NCBI GenBank assembly: GCA_958298945.1
Contig: OY282608.1
Location: forward strand, 77,486,806 to 77,550,805
Origin: Atherix ibis
Lineage: Eukaryota; Arthropoda; Insecta; Diptera; Athericidae
Direction: 5' to 3'
Length of the DNA: 64,000 nucleotides
Shown here: piece by piece, positions 22,526 through 35,000 of the stretch
Position numbering within the stretch: position 1 is the stretch's first letter
Layout of the letters: the number at the start of each line of letters is the position of its first letter
Translations under genes and position numbers: made by a program
Notes under the pieces: generated by a model
Seen by the model: the letters and a program-made list of their open reading frames with translations, nothing else
The model's database searches: none
Told to the model about the DNA's origin: nothing

Positions 22526-25000
22526 TTGGTTTGTTGGTTTGTTTGTTTGTTGGTTTGTTGGTTTGTTAGTTTGTTGGTTTGTTGGTTTGTTTGTTTGTTG
22601 GCTTGTTGGTTTGTTGGCTTGTTGGCTTGTTGGCATGTTGGTTTCTTGATTTCTTGGTTTGTTAGTTTGTTGGTTTGTTGGTTTGTTGGTTTGTTGGTTT
22701 GTTGGTTTGTTGGTTTGTTGGTTTGTTGGTTTGTTGGTTTGTTGGTTTGTTGGTTTTTGATTTGTTGGCTTGTTTGTCTGTTGGTTTGTTCGTTTGTTCG
22801 TTTGTTGGCTTGTTGGTTCGTTGGTTTTTTGGTTTGTTGGTTTGTTGGTTTGTTGGTTTGTTGGTTTGATGGGTTGTTGGTTTATTTGTTTGTTGGTTTG
22901 TTGATTTGTTGGTTTGTTGGTTTGTTTGTTTGTTTGTTTGTTGGTTTGTTGGGTTGTTGGTTTGTTGGTTTGTTGGTTTCTTTGTTTGTTGGTTTGTTCG
23001 TTTGTTGGCGTGTTGGTTTGTTGGTTTGATGGTTTGTTGGTTTGTGGTTTGTTGGTTTGTTGGTTTATTTGTTTGTTGGTTTGTTGGTTTGTTGATTTGT
23101 TGGTTTGTTGGTTTGTTTGTTTGTTGGTTTGTTGGTTTGTTGGTTTGTTGGTTTGTTGGTTTGTTGGTTTGTTGGTTTGTTGGTTTGTTGGTTTGTTGGT
23201 TTGTTTGTGTGTTGGTTTGTCCGTTTGTTGGCTTGTCGGTTTGTTGGCTTGTTGCCTTGTTGGCTTGTTGGTTTGTTGGTTTGTTGGTTTGTTGGTTTGT
23301 TGGTTTGTTGGTTTGTTGGTTTGTTGGCTTGTTGGCTTGTTGGTTTGTTGGTTTGTTGGTTTGTTGGTTTGTTGATTTGTTGGTTTGTTGGTTTGTTTGT
23401 TTGTTGGTTTGTTGGTTTGTTGGTTTGTTGGTTTGTTGGTTTGTTGGTTTGTTTGTGTGTTGGTTTGTCCGTTTGTTGGCTTGTCGGTTTGTTGGCTTGT
23501 TGCCTTGTTGGCTTGTTGGTTTGTTGGTTTGTTGGTGTGTTGGTTTGTTCGTTTGTTGGTTTGTTGGTTTGTTGGTGTGTTGGTTTGTTGGTTTGATCGT
23601 TTGTTGGTTTTTTGGTTTTTGGTTTGCTGGTTTTGTGGTTTGTTGGCTTGTTGGTTTATTGGTTTGTTGGTTTTTTGGTTTGTTGGCTTGTTGGTTTGTT
23701 GGCTTGTTGGCTTGTTGGTTTGTTGGTTTGTTGGTTTGTTGGTTTGTTGGTTTGTTGGTTTGTTGGTTTGTTGGTTTGTTGGTTTGTTGGTTTGTTGGTT
23801 TGTTGGTTTGTTGGCTTGTTGGCTTGTTGGTTTGTTGGCTTGTTGGCTTGTTGGTTGTTGGTTTGTCGGTTTGTTCGTTTGTTGGCTTGTTGGTTTGTTG
23901 GCTTGTTGGTTTGTTGGTTTGTTGGTTTGTTGGTTTGTTTGTTTGTTGGTTTGTTCGGTTGTTGGTTTTTTGGTTTGTTGGCTTCTTGGTTTGTTGGTTT
24001 GTTGGCTTGTTGGTTTGTTGGTTTGTTGGTTTGTTGGTTTGTTGGCTTGTTGGTTTGTTGATTTGTTTGTTTGTTGGTTTGTTCGTTTGTTGGCTTGTTG
24101 GTTTATTGGTTTGTTGGTTTGTTAGTTTGTTGGTTTGTTGGTTTGTTGATTTGTTGTTTTGTCGGTTTGTTTGTTTGTTGGTTTGTTGGTTTGTTTGTTT
24201 TTTGGCTTGCTGGTATGTTGGCTTGTTAACTTGTTGGTCTGTTAGTTTGTTTGTTTGTTTGTTTGTTGGTTTGTTGGTTTATTTGTTTGTTGGTTTGTTG
24301 GTTTTTGTTGGTTTGTTGGTTTGTTTGTTTGTTGGTTTGTTGGTTTGTTAGTTTGTTGGTTTGTTGGCTTGTTTGTTTGTTGGTTTGTTGGTTTGTTGGT
24401 TTGTTGGTTTTTGATTTGTTGGCTTGTTTGTCTGTTGGTTTGTTCGTTTGTTCGTTTGTTGGCTTGTTGGTTTGTTGGTTTTTTGGTTTGTTGGTTTGTT
24501 GGTTTGTTGGTTTGTTAATTTGTTGGGTTGTTGGTTTATTTGTTTGTTGGTTTGTTGATTTGTTGGTTTGTTGGTTTGTTTGTTTGTTTGTTTGTTAGTT
24601 TGTTGGTTTGTTGGTTTGTTGGTTTGTTGGTTTGTTGGTTTGTTGGTTTGTTGGTTTGTTTGTTTGTTGGTTTGGTCGTTTGTTGGCTTGTTGGTTTGTT
24701 GGCTGGTTGGCTTGTCGGCTTGTTGGCTTGTTGGTTTGTTGGTTTGTTGGTTTGTTGGTTTGTTTGTTTGTTCGTTTGTTGGCTTGTTGGCTTGTTGGTT
24801 TGTTGGTTTGTTGGTTTGTTGATTTGTTGGTTTATTTGTTTGTTGGTTTGTTGGCTTGTTGGTTTGTTGGCTTGTTGGCTTGTTGGTTTGTTGGTTTGTT
24901 TGTTTGTTGGTTTTTTCGTTTGTTGGCTTGTTGGTTTGTTGGTTTGATGGCTTGTTGGTTTGTTGGTTTGTTGGTTTGGTGGTTTGTTGGTTTGTTGGTT
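22526..25000 (+). repeat. Mosaic stretch with copies of the 21.9-22.9 kb block
   Basis: The 7-mer marker GGTTGTTGG at 22071 recurs at 23853, and the GGTTTTTGTTGG segment at 22518 recurs at 24300, both with offset 1782. Between them is a small tandem duplication: the GTGTGTTGG and GTCCG box at 23207-23225 recurs 248 bp later (31 units). The stretch has no other structure that I could see apart from variant 8-mers. Confidence 0.78.
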
Positions 25001-27112
25001 TGTTGGTTTGTTGGTTTGTTGGTTTTTTGGTTTGTTGCTTTGTTGGTTTGTTGGTTTGTTGGTTTGTTGGTTTGTTGGTTTGTTGGTTTGTTGGTTTGTT
25101 GGTTTGTTGGTTTGTTGGTTTGTTGGTTTGTTAGTTTATTGGTTTGTGGGTTTGTTGGTTTTTGGTTTGTAGGCGTGTTTGTTTGTTGGTTTGTTCGTTT
25201 GTTCGTTTGTTGGCTTGTGGGTTTGTTGGTTTGTTGGTTTGTGGTTTGTTGGTTTGTTGGTTTATTTGTTTGTTGGTTTGTTGGTTTGTTGATTTGTTGG
25301 TTTGTTGGTTTGTTTGTTTGTTGGTTTGTTGGTTTGTTGGTTTGTTGGTTTGTTGGTTTGTTGGTTTGTTTGTGTGTTGGTTTGTCCGTTTGTTGGCTTG
25401 TCGGTTTGTTGGCTTGTTGCCTTGTTGGCTTGTTGGCTTGTTGGTTTGTTGGTTTGTTGGTTTGTTGGTTTGTTGGTTTGTTGGTTTGTTGGCTTGTTGG
25501 CTTGTTGGTTTGTTGGTTTGTTGGTTTGTTGGTTTATTGGTTTATTTGTTTGTTAATTTGTTGGCTTATTGATTTGTTGGCTTGTTGGCTTGTTGGTTTG
25601 TTGGTTTGTTTGTTTGTTGGTTTGTTCGTTTGTTGGCTTATTGGTTTGTTGGCTTGTTGGCTTGTTGGCATGTTGGTTTGTTGGTTTGTTGGTTTGTTGG
25701 TTTGTTGGTTTGTTGGTTTGTTGGTTTGTTGGTTTCTTGGTTTGTTGGTTTGTTGGTTTGTTGGTTTGTTGGTTTTTTGGTTTGTTGGCTTATTGGTTTG
25801 TTGGTTTGTTGGTTTGTTGGTTTGTTGGTTTGTTGGTTTGTTGGTTCCTTCGGTTGTTGGTTTTTTTGGTTTGTTGGTTTGTTAGTTTGTTGGTTTGTTG
25901 GTTTGTTGGTTTGTTGGTTTTTTTGTTTGTTGGCTTGTTGGTTTGTTGGTTTGTTGGTTTGTTGGTTTGTTGGTTTGTTGGTTTGTTGGTTTGTTGGTTT
26001 GTTGGTTTGTTTGTTTGTTGGTTTTTTGGTTTTTTGGTTTGTTGGTTTTTTTGGTTTGTTGGCTTGTTGGTTTGTTGGTTTTTTGGTTTGTTGGCTTGTT
26101 GGTTTGTTGGCTTGTTGGCTTGTTGGTTTGTTGGTTTGTTGGTTTGTTGGTTTGTTGGTTTGTTGGTGTGTTGGTTTGTTCGTTTGTTGGTTTGTTGGTT
26201 TGTTGGCTTGTTGGTTTGTTAGCTTGTTGGCTTGTTGGTTGTTGGTTTGTTGGTTTGTTGGTTTGTTGGTTTGTTGGTTTGTTGGTTTGTTGGTTTGTTG
26301 GTTTGTTGGTTTGTTGGTTTGTTGGTTTGTTGGTTTGTTGGTTTGTTGGTTTGTTGGTTTGTTGGTTTGTTGGTTTTGTGGTTTGTTGGGTGATTGGTTT
26401 GTTGGTTTGTTGGTTCCTTCGTTTGTTGTTTTTTTTGGTTTGTTGGTTTGTTGGTTTGTCGGTTTGTTGGTTTGTTGGTTTGTTGGTTTGTTGGTTTGTT
26501 GGTTTGTTGGTTTGTTGGTTTGTTGGTTTGTTGGTTTATTGGTTTGTTGGTTTGTTCGTTTGTTGGTTTTTTGTTTTGTTAGTTTGTTGGTTTTTTGGTT
26601 TGTTGGCTTGTTGGTTTGTTAGTTTTTTGGTTTGTTGGTTTGTTGGTTTGTTGGTTTGTTGGTTTGTTGGTTTGTTGGTTTGTTGGTTTGTTTGTTTGTT
26701 GATTTGTTCGTTTGTTGGCTTGTTGGTTTGTTCGTTTGTTGGCTTGTTGGTTTGTTGGCTTGTTGGCATGTTGGTTTCTTGGTTTGTTGGTTTTTTTGGT
26801 TTGTTGGTTTGTTGGTTTGTTGGTTTTTTGGTTTGTTGGCTTGTTGGTTTGTCGGTTTGTTGGTTTGTTGGTTTGTTGGTTTGTTGGTTTGTTCGTTTGT
26901 TGGTTTTTTGGTTTGTTGGTTTGTTGGTTTTTTGGTTTGTTGGCTTGTTGGTTTGTTGGTTTTTTGGTTTGTTGGTTTGTTGGTTTGTTGGTTTGTTAGT
27001 TTGTTGGTTTGTTGGTTTGTCGGCATGTTGCTTTGTTGGCTTGTTGGCTTGTTGGTTGTTGGTTTGTTGGTGTGTTGGTTTGTTGGTTTGTTGGTTTGTT
27101 GGTTTGTTGGTT
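25001..27112 (+). repeat. HOR of 2.1 kb, copy 1
   Basis: The GTAGGCGTG box at 25169 recurs at 27281 (offset 2112 = 264 units). Offsets then run 2120, 2112, 2064 and 2072, all multiples of 8. Other markers in order are a GTCCG box at 25384, TGTTAATTTG near 25550, GGTTCCTT at 25843 and 26412, GGTTTTGTGG near 26372 and a GGCATGTT, GGTTTCTT cluster near 26766. Boundaries are soft because both flanks are nearly pure 8-mer. Confidence 0.88.
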
Positions 27113-27244
27113 TGTTGGTTTGTTGGTTTGTTGGTTTGTTGGTTTGTTGGTTTGTTGGTTTGTTGGTTTGTTGGTTTGTTGGTTTGTTGGTTTGTTGGTT
27201 TGTTGGTTTGTTGGTTTGTTGGTTTGTTGGTTTGTTGGTTTGTT
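27077..27244 (+). repeat. Longest pure GGTTTGTT run (21 units)
   Basis: Read base by base, this run has 168 bp without a single variant. It is bounded by GGTGTGTT on the left and AGTTTGTT on the right and lies at the junction of the two 2.1 kb HOR copies. A 20-unit run at 16397-16556 is the next longest that I noticed. Confidence 0.85.
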
Positions 27245-29180
27245 AGTTTGTTGGTTTGTGGGTTTGTTGGTTTTTGGTTTGTAGGCGTGTTTGTTTGTTG
27301 GTTTGTTCGTTTGTTCGTTTGTTGGCTTATGGGTTTGTTGGTTTGTTGGTTTGTGGTTTGTTGGTTTGTTGGTTTATTTGTTTGTTGGTTTGTTGGTTTG
27401 TTGATTTGTTGGTTTGTTGGTTTGTTTGTTTGTTGGTTTGTTGGTTTGTTGGTTTGTTGGTTTGTTGGTTTGTTGGTTTGTTTGTGTGTTGGTTTGTCCG
27501 TTTGTTGGCTTGTTGGTTTGTTGGCTTGTTGCCTTGTTGGCTTGTTGGCTTGTTGGTTTGTTGGTTTGTTGGTTTGTTGGTTTGTTGGTTTGTTGGTTTG
27601 TTGGTTTGTTGGCTTGTTGGCTTGTTGGTTTGTTGGTTTGTTGGTTTGTTGGTTTATTGGTTTATTTGTTTGTTAATTTGTTGGCTTATTGATTTGTTGG
27701 CTTGTTGGCTTGTTGGTTTGTTGGTTTGTTTGTTTGTTGGTTTGTTCGTTTGTTGGCTTATTGGTTTGTTGGCTTGTTGGCTTGTTGGCATGTTGGTTTG
27801 TTGGTTTGTTGGTTTGTTGGTTTGTTGGTTTGTTGGTTTGTTGGTTTGTTGGTTTCTTGGTTTGTTGGTTTGTTGGTTTGTTGGTTTGTTGGTTTTTTGG
27901 TTTGTTGGCTTATTGGTTTGTTGGTTTGTTGGTTTGTTGGTTTGTTGGTTTGTTGGTTCCTTCGTTTGTTGGTTTTTTTGGTTTGTTGGTTTGTTAGTTT
28001 GTTGGTTTGTTGGTTTGTTGGTTTTTTTGTTTGTTGGCTTGTTGGTTTGTTGGTTTGTTGGTTTGTTGGTTTGTTGGTTTGTTGGTTTGTTGGTTTGTTG
28101 GTTTGTTGGTTTGTTTGTTTGTTGGTTTTTTGGTTTTTTGGTTTGTTGGTTTTTTTGGTTTGTTGGCTTGTTGGTTTGTTGGTTTTTTGGTTTGTTGGCT
28201 TGTTGGTTTGTTGGCTTGTTGGCTTGTTGGTTTGTTGGTTTGTTGGTTTGTTGGTTTGTTGGTTTGTTGGTGTGTTGGTTTGTTCGTTTGTTGGTTTGTT
28301 GGTTTGTTGGCTTGTTGGTTTGTTGGCTTGTTGGCTTGTTGGTTGTTGGTTTGTTGGTTTGTTGGTTTGTTGGTTTGTTGGTTTGTTGGTTTGTTGGTTT
28401 GTTGGTTTGTTGGTTTGTTGGTTTGTTGGTTTGTTGGTTTTGTGGTTTGTTGGGTGATTGGTTTGTTGGTTTGTTGGTTCCTTCGTTTGTTGTTTTTTTT
28501 GGTTTGTTGGTTTGTTGGTTTGTCGGTTTGTTGGTTTGTTGGTTTGTTGGTTTGTTGGTTTGTTGGTTTGTTGGTTTGTTGGTTTGTTGGTTTGTTGGTT
28601 TGTTGGTTTGTTGGTTTATTGGTTTGTTGGTTTGTTCGTTTGTTGGTTTTTTGTTTTGTTAGTTTGTTGGTTTTTTGGTTTGTTGGCTTGTTTGTTTGTT
28701 AGTTTTTTGGTTTGTTGGTTTGTTGGTTTGTTGGTTTGTTGGTTTGTTGGTTTGTTGGTTTGTTTGTTTGTTGATTTGTTCGTTTGTTGGCTTGTTGGTT
28801 TGTTCGTTTGTTGGCTTGTTGGTTTGTTGGCTTGTTGGCATGTTGGTTTCTTGGTTTGTTGGTTTTTTTGGTTTGTTGGTTTGTTGGTTTGTTGGTTTTT
28901 TGGTTTGTTGGCTTGTTGGTTTGTCGGTTTGTTGGTTTGTTGGTTTGTTGGTTTGTTCGTTTGTTGGTTTTTTGGTTTGTTGGTTTGTTGGTTTTTTGGT
29001 TTGTTGGCTTGTTGGTTTGTTGGTTTTTTGGTTTGTTGGTTTGTTGGTTTGTTGGTTTGTTGGCATGTTGCTTTGTTGGCTTGTTGGCTTGTTGGTTGTT
29101 GGTTTGTTGGTTTGTTGGTTTGTTGGTTTGTTGGTTTGTTGGTTTGTTGGTTTGTTGGTTGGTTGGTTTGTTGGTTTGTT
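27113..29180 (+). repeat. HOR of 2.1 kb, copy 2
   Basis: This is the second copy of the 2.1 kb HOR, shorter than copy 1 by about 48-56 bp in its middle part (loss of six to seven units around 28.35-28.45 kb). The longest pure run that I saw in the window, 21 units at 27077-27244, lies at the junction of the two copies. Boxes are at 27281, 27496, 27955 and 28476. Confidence 0.88.
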
Positions 29181-30435
29181 GGTTTGTTGGTTTGTTGGTT
29201 TGTTGGTTTGTTGGTTTGTTGGTTTGTTGGTTTGTTGGTTTGTTCGTTTGTTTGTTTGTTGGTTTGTTCGTTTGTTGGCTTGTTGGTTTGTTCGTTTGTT
29301 GGCTTGTTGGTTTGTTGGCTTGTTGGCATGTTGGTTTGTTGGTTTGTTGGTTTGTTGGTTTGTTTCTTTGTTGGTTTGTTGGTTTGTTGGTTTGTTGGTT
29401 TGTTGGTTTGTTGGTTTGTTGGTTTGTTGGTTTGTTGGTTTGTTGGTGTGTTGGTTTGTTGGTTTGTTGGTTTGTTGGTTTGTTGGTTTGTTGGTTTGTT
29501 GGTTTGTTTGTTTGTTGGTTTGTTGGTTTGTTCGTTTGTGGGCTTGTTGGTTTATTGGTTTGTTGGTTTGTTGGTTTGTTGGTTTGTTGGTTTGTTGATT
29601 TGTTGTTTTGTTGGTTTGTTTGTTTGTTGGTTTGTTTGTTTTTTTGGCTTGTTGGTATGTTGGCTTATTGGCTTGTTGGTCTGTTTGTAGTTTGTTTTGT
29701 TTGTTGGTTTGTTTGTTTGTTGGTTTATTTGTTTGTTGGTTTGTTGGTTTTTGTTGGTTTGTTGGTTTGTTTGTTTGTTTGTTGGTTTGTTGGTTTGTTC
29801 GTTTGTTGGCTTGTTGGTTTGTTCGTTTGTTGGCTTGTTGGTTTGTTGGCTTGTTGGCATGTTGGTTTCTTGGTTTGTTGGTTTTTTTGGTTTGTTGGTT
29901 TGTTGGTTTGTTGGTTTGTTGGTTTGTTGGTTTTTTGGTTTTTTGGCTTGTTGGTTTGTCGGTTTGTTGGTTTGTTGGTTTGTTGGTTTGTTGGTTTATT
30001 GGTTTGTTGGTTTGTTGGTTTGTTCGTTTGTTGGTTTTTTTGTTTGTTGGTTTGTTGGTTTTTTGGTTTGTTGGCTTGTTGGTTTGTTGGTTTTTTGGTT
30101 TGTTGGCTTGTTGGCTTGTTGGTTTGCTGGTTTGTTGGTTTGTTGGTTTGTTGGTTTGTTGGTTTGTTGGTTTGGTGGTTTGTTGGTTTGTTGGCATGTT
30201 GCTTTGTTGGCATGTTGCTTTGTTGGCTTGTTGGTTGTTAGTTTGTTGGTTTGTTGGTTTGTTGGTTTGTTGGTTTGTTGGTTTGTTGGTTTGTTGGTTT
30301 GTCGGTTTGTTTGTTTGTTGGTTTGTTGGTTTGTTTGTTTGTTGGTTTGTTGGTTTGTTGGTTTGTTGGTTTGTTGGTTTGTTGGCTTGTTGGTTTGTTC
30401 GTTTGTTGGCTTGTTGGTTTGTTGGCTTGTTGGCA
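29181..30435 (+). repeat. HOR of 1.12 kb, copy 1
   Basis: A GGCATGTT unit followed by a GTTTCTTTGTTGG marker near 29365 recurs near 30472. Most of the unit matches at offset 1119. At the left the offset is 1122, because copy 1 reads GTCTGTTTGTAGTTTG near 29680 where copy 2 reads GTCTGTTAGTTTG, a 3-bp difference. It includes a cluster with repeated GGCATGTT and GGCATGTTGC units at about 30192-30230. Confidence 0.87.
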
Positions 30436-31565
30436 TGTTGGTTTGTTGGTTTGTTGGTTTGTTGGTTTGTTTCTTTGTTGGTTTGTTGGTTTGTTGGTTT
30501 GTTGGTTTTTGGTTTGTTGGTTTGTTGGTTTGTTGGTTTGTTGGTTTGTTGGTTTGTTGGTGTGTTGGTTTGTTGGTTTGTTGGTTTGTTGGTTTGTTGG
30601 TTTGTTGGTTTGTTGGTTTGTTGGTTTGTTTGTTTGTTGGTTTGTTGGTTTGTTCGTTTGTGGGCTTGTTGGTTTATTGGTTTGTTGGTTTGTTGGTTTG
30701 TTGGTTTGTTGGTTTGTTGATTTGTTGTTTTGTTGGTTTGTTTGTTTGTTGGTTTGTTTGTTTTTTTGGCTTGTTGGTATGTTGGCTTATTGGCTTGTTG
30801 GTCTGTTAGTTTGTTTTGTTTGTTGGTTTGTTTGTTTGTTGGTTTATTTGTTTGTTGGTTTGTTGGTTTTTGTTGGTTTGTTGGTTTGTTTGTTTGTTTG
30901 TTGGTTTGTTGGTTTGTTCGTTTGTTGGCTTGTTGGTTTGTTCGTTTGTTGGCTTGTTGGTTTGTTGGCTTGTTGGCATGTTGGTTTCTTGGTTTGTTGG
31001 TTTTTTTGGTTTGTTGGTTTGTTGGTTTGTTGGTTTGTTGGTTTGTTGGTTTTTTGGTTTTTTGGCTTGTTGGTTTGTCGGTTTGTTGGTTTGTTGGTTT
31101 GTTGGTTTGTTGGTTTATTGGTTTGTTGGTTTGTTGGTTTGTTCGTTTGTTGGTTTTTTTGTTTGTTGGTTTGTTGGTTTTTTGGTTTGTTGGCTTGTTG
31201 GTTTGTTGGTTTTTTGGTTTGTTGGCTTGTTGGCTTGTTGGTTTGCTGGTTTGTTGGTTTGTTGGTTTGTTGGTTTGTTGGTTTGTTGGTTTGGTGGTTT
31301 GTTGGTTTGTTGGCATGTTGCTTTGTTGGCATGTTGCTTTGTTGGCTTGTTGGTTGTTAGTTTGTTGGTTTGTTGGTTTGTTGGTTTGTTGGTTTGTTGG
31401 TTTGTTGGTTTGTTGGTTTGTTGGTTTGTCGGTTTGTTTGTTTGTTGGTTTGTTGGTTTGTTTGTTTGTTGGTTTGTTGGTTTGTTGGTTTGTTGGTTTG
31501 TTGGTTTGTTTGTTTGTTGGTTTGCTGGTTTGTTCGTTTGTTGGCTTGTTGGTTTGTTGGTTTGT
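30436..31565 (+). repeat. HOR of 1.12 kb, copy 2
   Basis: This is a tandem copy of the previous unit, identical or nearly so over long stretches (29725-30213 against 30844-31332). After about 31440 the sequence departs into additional TGTTTGTT-rich material. Confidence 0.87.
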
Positions 31566-32049
31566 TGGTTTGTTGGTTTGTTGGTTTGTTGGTTTGTTGG
31601 TTTGTTGGTTTGTTGGTTTGTTGGCATGTTGCTTTGTTGGCTTGTTGGCTTGTTGGTTGTTGGTTTCTTGGTTTGTTGGTTTGTTGGTTTGTTGGTTTGT
31701 TGGTTTGTTGGTTTGTTGGTTTGTTGGTTTGTTGGTTTGTTTGTTTGTTGGTTTGTTCGTTTGTTGGCTTGTTGGTTTGTTCGTTTGTTGGCTTGTTGGT
31801 TTGTTGGCTTGTTGGCATGTTGGTTTCTTGGTTTGTTGGTTTGTTGGTTTGTTGGTTTGTTGGTTTGTTGGTTTGTTGGTTTGTTGGTTTGTTGGTTTGT
31901 TGGTTTGTTGGTTTGTTGGTTTGTTGGTTTGTTGGTTTGTTGGTTTGTTGGTTTGTTGGTTTATTTGTTTGTTCGTTTGTTGGCTTGTTAGTTTGTTGGC
32001 TTGTTGGTTTTTTGGTTTGTTGGTTTGTTGGTTTGTTGGTTTGTTGGTT
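31566..32049 (+). repeat. Connecting stretch of variant 8-mers
   Basis: This short region links the 1.12 kb and 3.08 kb HORs. It holds the composite cluster CGTTTGTT, GGCTTGTT, GGTTTGTT, CGTTTGTT, GGCTTGTT, GGTTTGTT, GGCTTGTT, GGCATGTT, GGTTTCTT at about 31755-31830, which is shared with 18.82, 29.80, 30.92, 34.19, 38.61 and 39.96 kb, followed by a run of about 15 pure units. Confidence 0.75.
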
Positions 32050-35000
32050 TGTTTGTTTGTTGGTTTGTTCGTTTGTTGGATTGTTGGTTTGTTGGTTTGT
32101 TGGTTTGTTGGTTTGTTGGTTTGTTGGTTTGTTGATTTGTTGTTTTGTTGGTTTGTTTGTTTGTTGGTTTGTTGGTTTGTTTGTTTTTTGGCTTGTTGGT
32201 ATCATGGCTTGTTGGCTTGTTGGTCTGTTAGTTTGTTTGTTTGTTGGTTTGTTTGTTTGTTGGTTTATTTGTTTGTTGGTTTGTTGGTTTTTGTTGGTTA
32301 GTTGGTTTGTTTGTTTGTTTGTTTGTTGGTTTGTTGGTTTGTTAGTTTGTTGGTTTGTTGGTTTGTTTGTTTGTTGGCTTGTTGGTTTGTTGGCTTGTTG
32401 GTTTGTTGGCATGTTGGTTCCTTGGTTTGTTGGTTTGTTGGTTTGTTGGTTTGTTGGTTTCTTTGTTTGTTGGTTTGTTGGTTTGTTGGTTTGTTGGTTT
32501 GTTGGTTTGTTGGTTTGTTGGTTTGATGGTTTGTTGTTTTTTTGGTTTGTTGGTTTGTTGGTTTTTTGGTTTGTTGGCTTGTTTGTTTGTTGGTTTGTTG
32601 TTTTGTTGGTTTGTTGGTTTGTTGGTTTGTTGGTTTGTTGGTTTGTTGGTTTGTTGGTTTGTTGGGTTGTTGGTTTATTTGTTTGTTGGTTTGTTGATTT
32701 GTTGGTTTGTTGGTTTGTTGGTTTGTTGGCTTGTTTGTTAGTTGGTTTGTTCGTTTGTTGGCTTGTTGGTTTGTTGGCTTGTTAGCTTGTTGGCTTGTTG
32801 GTTTGTTGGTTTGTTGGTTTGTTGGTTTGTTCGTTTGTTTGTTTGTTGGCTTGTTGGCTTGTTGATTTGTTGGTTTGTTGGTTTGTTGATTTGTTGGTTT
32901 ATTTATTTGTGGGTTGTTGGCTTGTTGGTTTGTTGGCTTGTTGGGTTGTTGGTTTGTTGGTTTCTTTGTTTGTTGGTTTGTTCGTTTGTTGGCTTGTTGG
33001 TTTGTTAGTTTGTTGGGTTGTTGTTTTGTTGGTTTGTTGGTTTGTTGGTTTGTTGGTTTGTTGGTTTGTTGGTTTGTTGGTTTGTTGGTTTGTTGGTTTT
33101 TGGTTTGTTGGTTTGTTCGTTTGTTCGTTTGTTGGTTTGTTGGTTTGTTGGTTTGTTGGTTTGCTGGTTTGTTGGTTTGTTGGTTTGTTGGTTTGTTGGT
33201 TTGTTAGTTTGTTGGTTTGTTGGTTTGTTGGTTTATTTGTTTGTTGGTTTGTTGGTTTGTTGATTTGTTCGTTTGTTTGTTTGTTGGTTTGTTGGTTTGT
33301 TGGTTTGTTGGTTTGTTGGTTTGTTCGTTTGTTGGTTTGTTGGTTTGTTGGTTTGTTTGTGTGTTTGTGTGTTGGTTTGTCCGTTTGTTGGGTTGTCGGT
33401 TTTTTGGCTTGTTGCCTTGTTGGCTTGTTGGTTTGTTGGTTTGTTGGTTTGTTGGTTTGTTGGTTTGTTGGTTTGTTGGCTTGTTGGCTTGTTGGTTTGT
33501 TGGTTTGTTGGTTTGTTGGTTTGTTGGTTTATTTGTTTGTTGGTTTGTTGGCTTGTTGGTTTGTTGGATTGTTGGCTTGTTGGTTTGTTGGTTTGTTTGT
33601 TTGTTGGTTTGTTCGTTTGTTGGCTTATTGTTTGTTGGCTTGTTGGCTTGTTGGCATGTTGGTATGTTGGTATGTTGGTTTGTTGGTTTGTTGGTTTGTT
33701 GATTTGTTGGTTTGTTGGTTTGTTGGTTTGTTGGTTTGTTGTTTTGTTGGTTTGTTGGTTTGTTGGTTTGTTGGTTTGTTGGTTTTTTGGTTTGTTGGCT
33801 TATTGGTTTGTTGGTTTGTTGGTTTGTTGGTTTGTTGGTTCCTTTGTTTGTTGGTTTTTTTGGTTTGTTGGTTTGTTAGTTTGTTGGTTTGTTGGTTTGT
33901 TGGTTTTTTGGTTTGCTGGTTTGTTGGTTTGTTGGTTTGTTGGTTTGTTGGTTTTTTGGTTTGTTGGCTTGTGGGTTTGTTGGTTTTTTGGGTTGTTGGC
34001 TTGTTGGTTTGTTGGCTTGTTGGCTTGTTGGTTTGTTGGTTTGTTGGTTTGTTGGTTTGTTGGTTTGTTGTTTTGTTGGTTTGTTGGTTTGTTGGTTTGT
34101 TGGTTTGTTGGCTTGTTGGTTTGTTGGCTTGTTGGCTTGTTGGCTTATTGGTTGTTGGTTTGTTTGTTTGTTGGTTTGTTCGTTTGTTGGCTTGTTGGTT
34201 TGTTCGTTTGTTGGCTTGTTGGTTTGTTGGCTTGTTGGTATGCTGGTTTCTTGGTTTGTTGGTTTGTTGGTTTGTTGGTTTGTTGGTTTGTTGGTTTGTT
34301 GGTTTTTGGTTTGTACGCGTGTTTGTTTGTTGGTTTGTTCGTTTGTTCGTTTGTTGGCTTGTTGGTTTGTTGGTTTGTTGGTTTGTTGGTTTATTGGTTT
34401 GTTGGTTTGTTGGTTTTTTGGTTTATTTTTTTGTTGGTTTGTTGGTTTGTTGATTTGTTGGTTTGTTTGTTTGTTGGTTTGTTGGTTTGTTGGTTTGTTG
34501 GTTTGTTGGTTTGTTGGTTTGTTGGTTTGTTGGTTTGTTGGTTTGTTTGTGTGTTGGTTTGTCCGTTTGTTGGCTTGTTTGTTTGTTGGCTTGTTGCCTT
34601 GTTGGCTTGTTGGCTTGTTGGTTTGTTGGTTTGTTGGTTTGTTGGTTTGTTGGTTTGTTGGTTTGTTGGTTTGTTGGTTTGTTGGCTTGTTGGCTTGTTA
34701 GTTTGTTGGTTTGTTGTTTTCTTGGTTTGTTGGTTTATTTGTTTGTTGGTTTGTTGGGTTGTTCGTTTGTTGGCTTGTTGGCTTGTTGGTTTGTTGGTTT
34801 GTTTGTTTGTTGGTTTGTTTGTTTGTTGGCTTATTGGTTTGTTGGCTTGTTGGCTTGTTGGCATGTTGGTTTGTTGGTTTGTTGGTTTGTTGGTTTGTTG
34901 GTTTGTTGGTTTGTTGGTTTGTCGGTTTGTTGGTTTGTTGGTTTGTTGTTTTGTTGGTTTGTTGGTTTGTTGGTTTTTTGGTTTGTTGGCTTATTGGTTT

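Larger units (their letters stand above)
6650..27289 (+). repeat. Marker box GTAGGCGTG, twelve copies
   Basis: The copies are at 6650, 7209, 7312, 8836, 11616, 11919, 13741, 16609, 16912, 19054, 25169 and 27281. The context is the same as for the GGCATG form (7-mer GGTTTTT before, TTTGTTTGTTGG after). The copies at 11616, 11919, 16609 and 16912 also share GGTCTGTA in place of GGTTTGTA. Confidence 0.9.

Noticed and set aside
28659..31316. Open frame of 885 codons on the minus strand, TNKPTNQQ repeats
   Set aside because: It is the direct translation of the AACAAACC unit, which has no stop codon in any frame. All overlapping frames read the same cycle, and start and end are set by single mutated units. 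There is no domain, codon bias, promoter or splice evidence.
34313..34321. GTACGCGTG box as an operator, replication origin or MCB-like (ACGCGT) transcription site
   Set aside because: ACGCGT is a known yeast cell-cycle motif, but here it is one point-mutation step from the GTAGGCGTG form and has no gene nearby. It is explained as a satellite variant.
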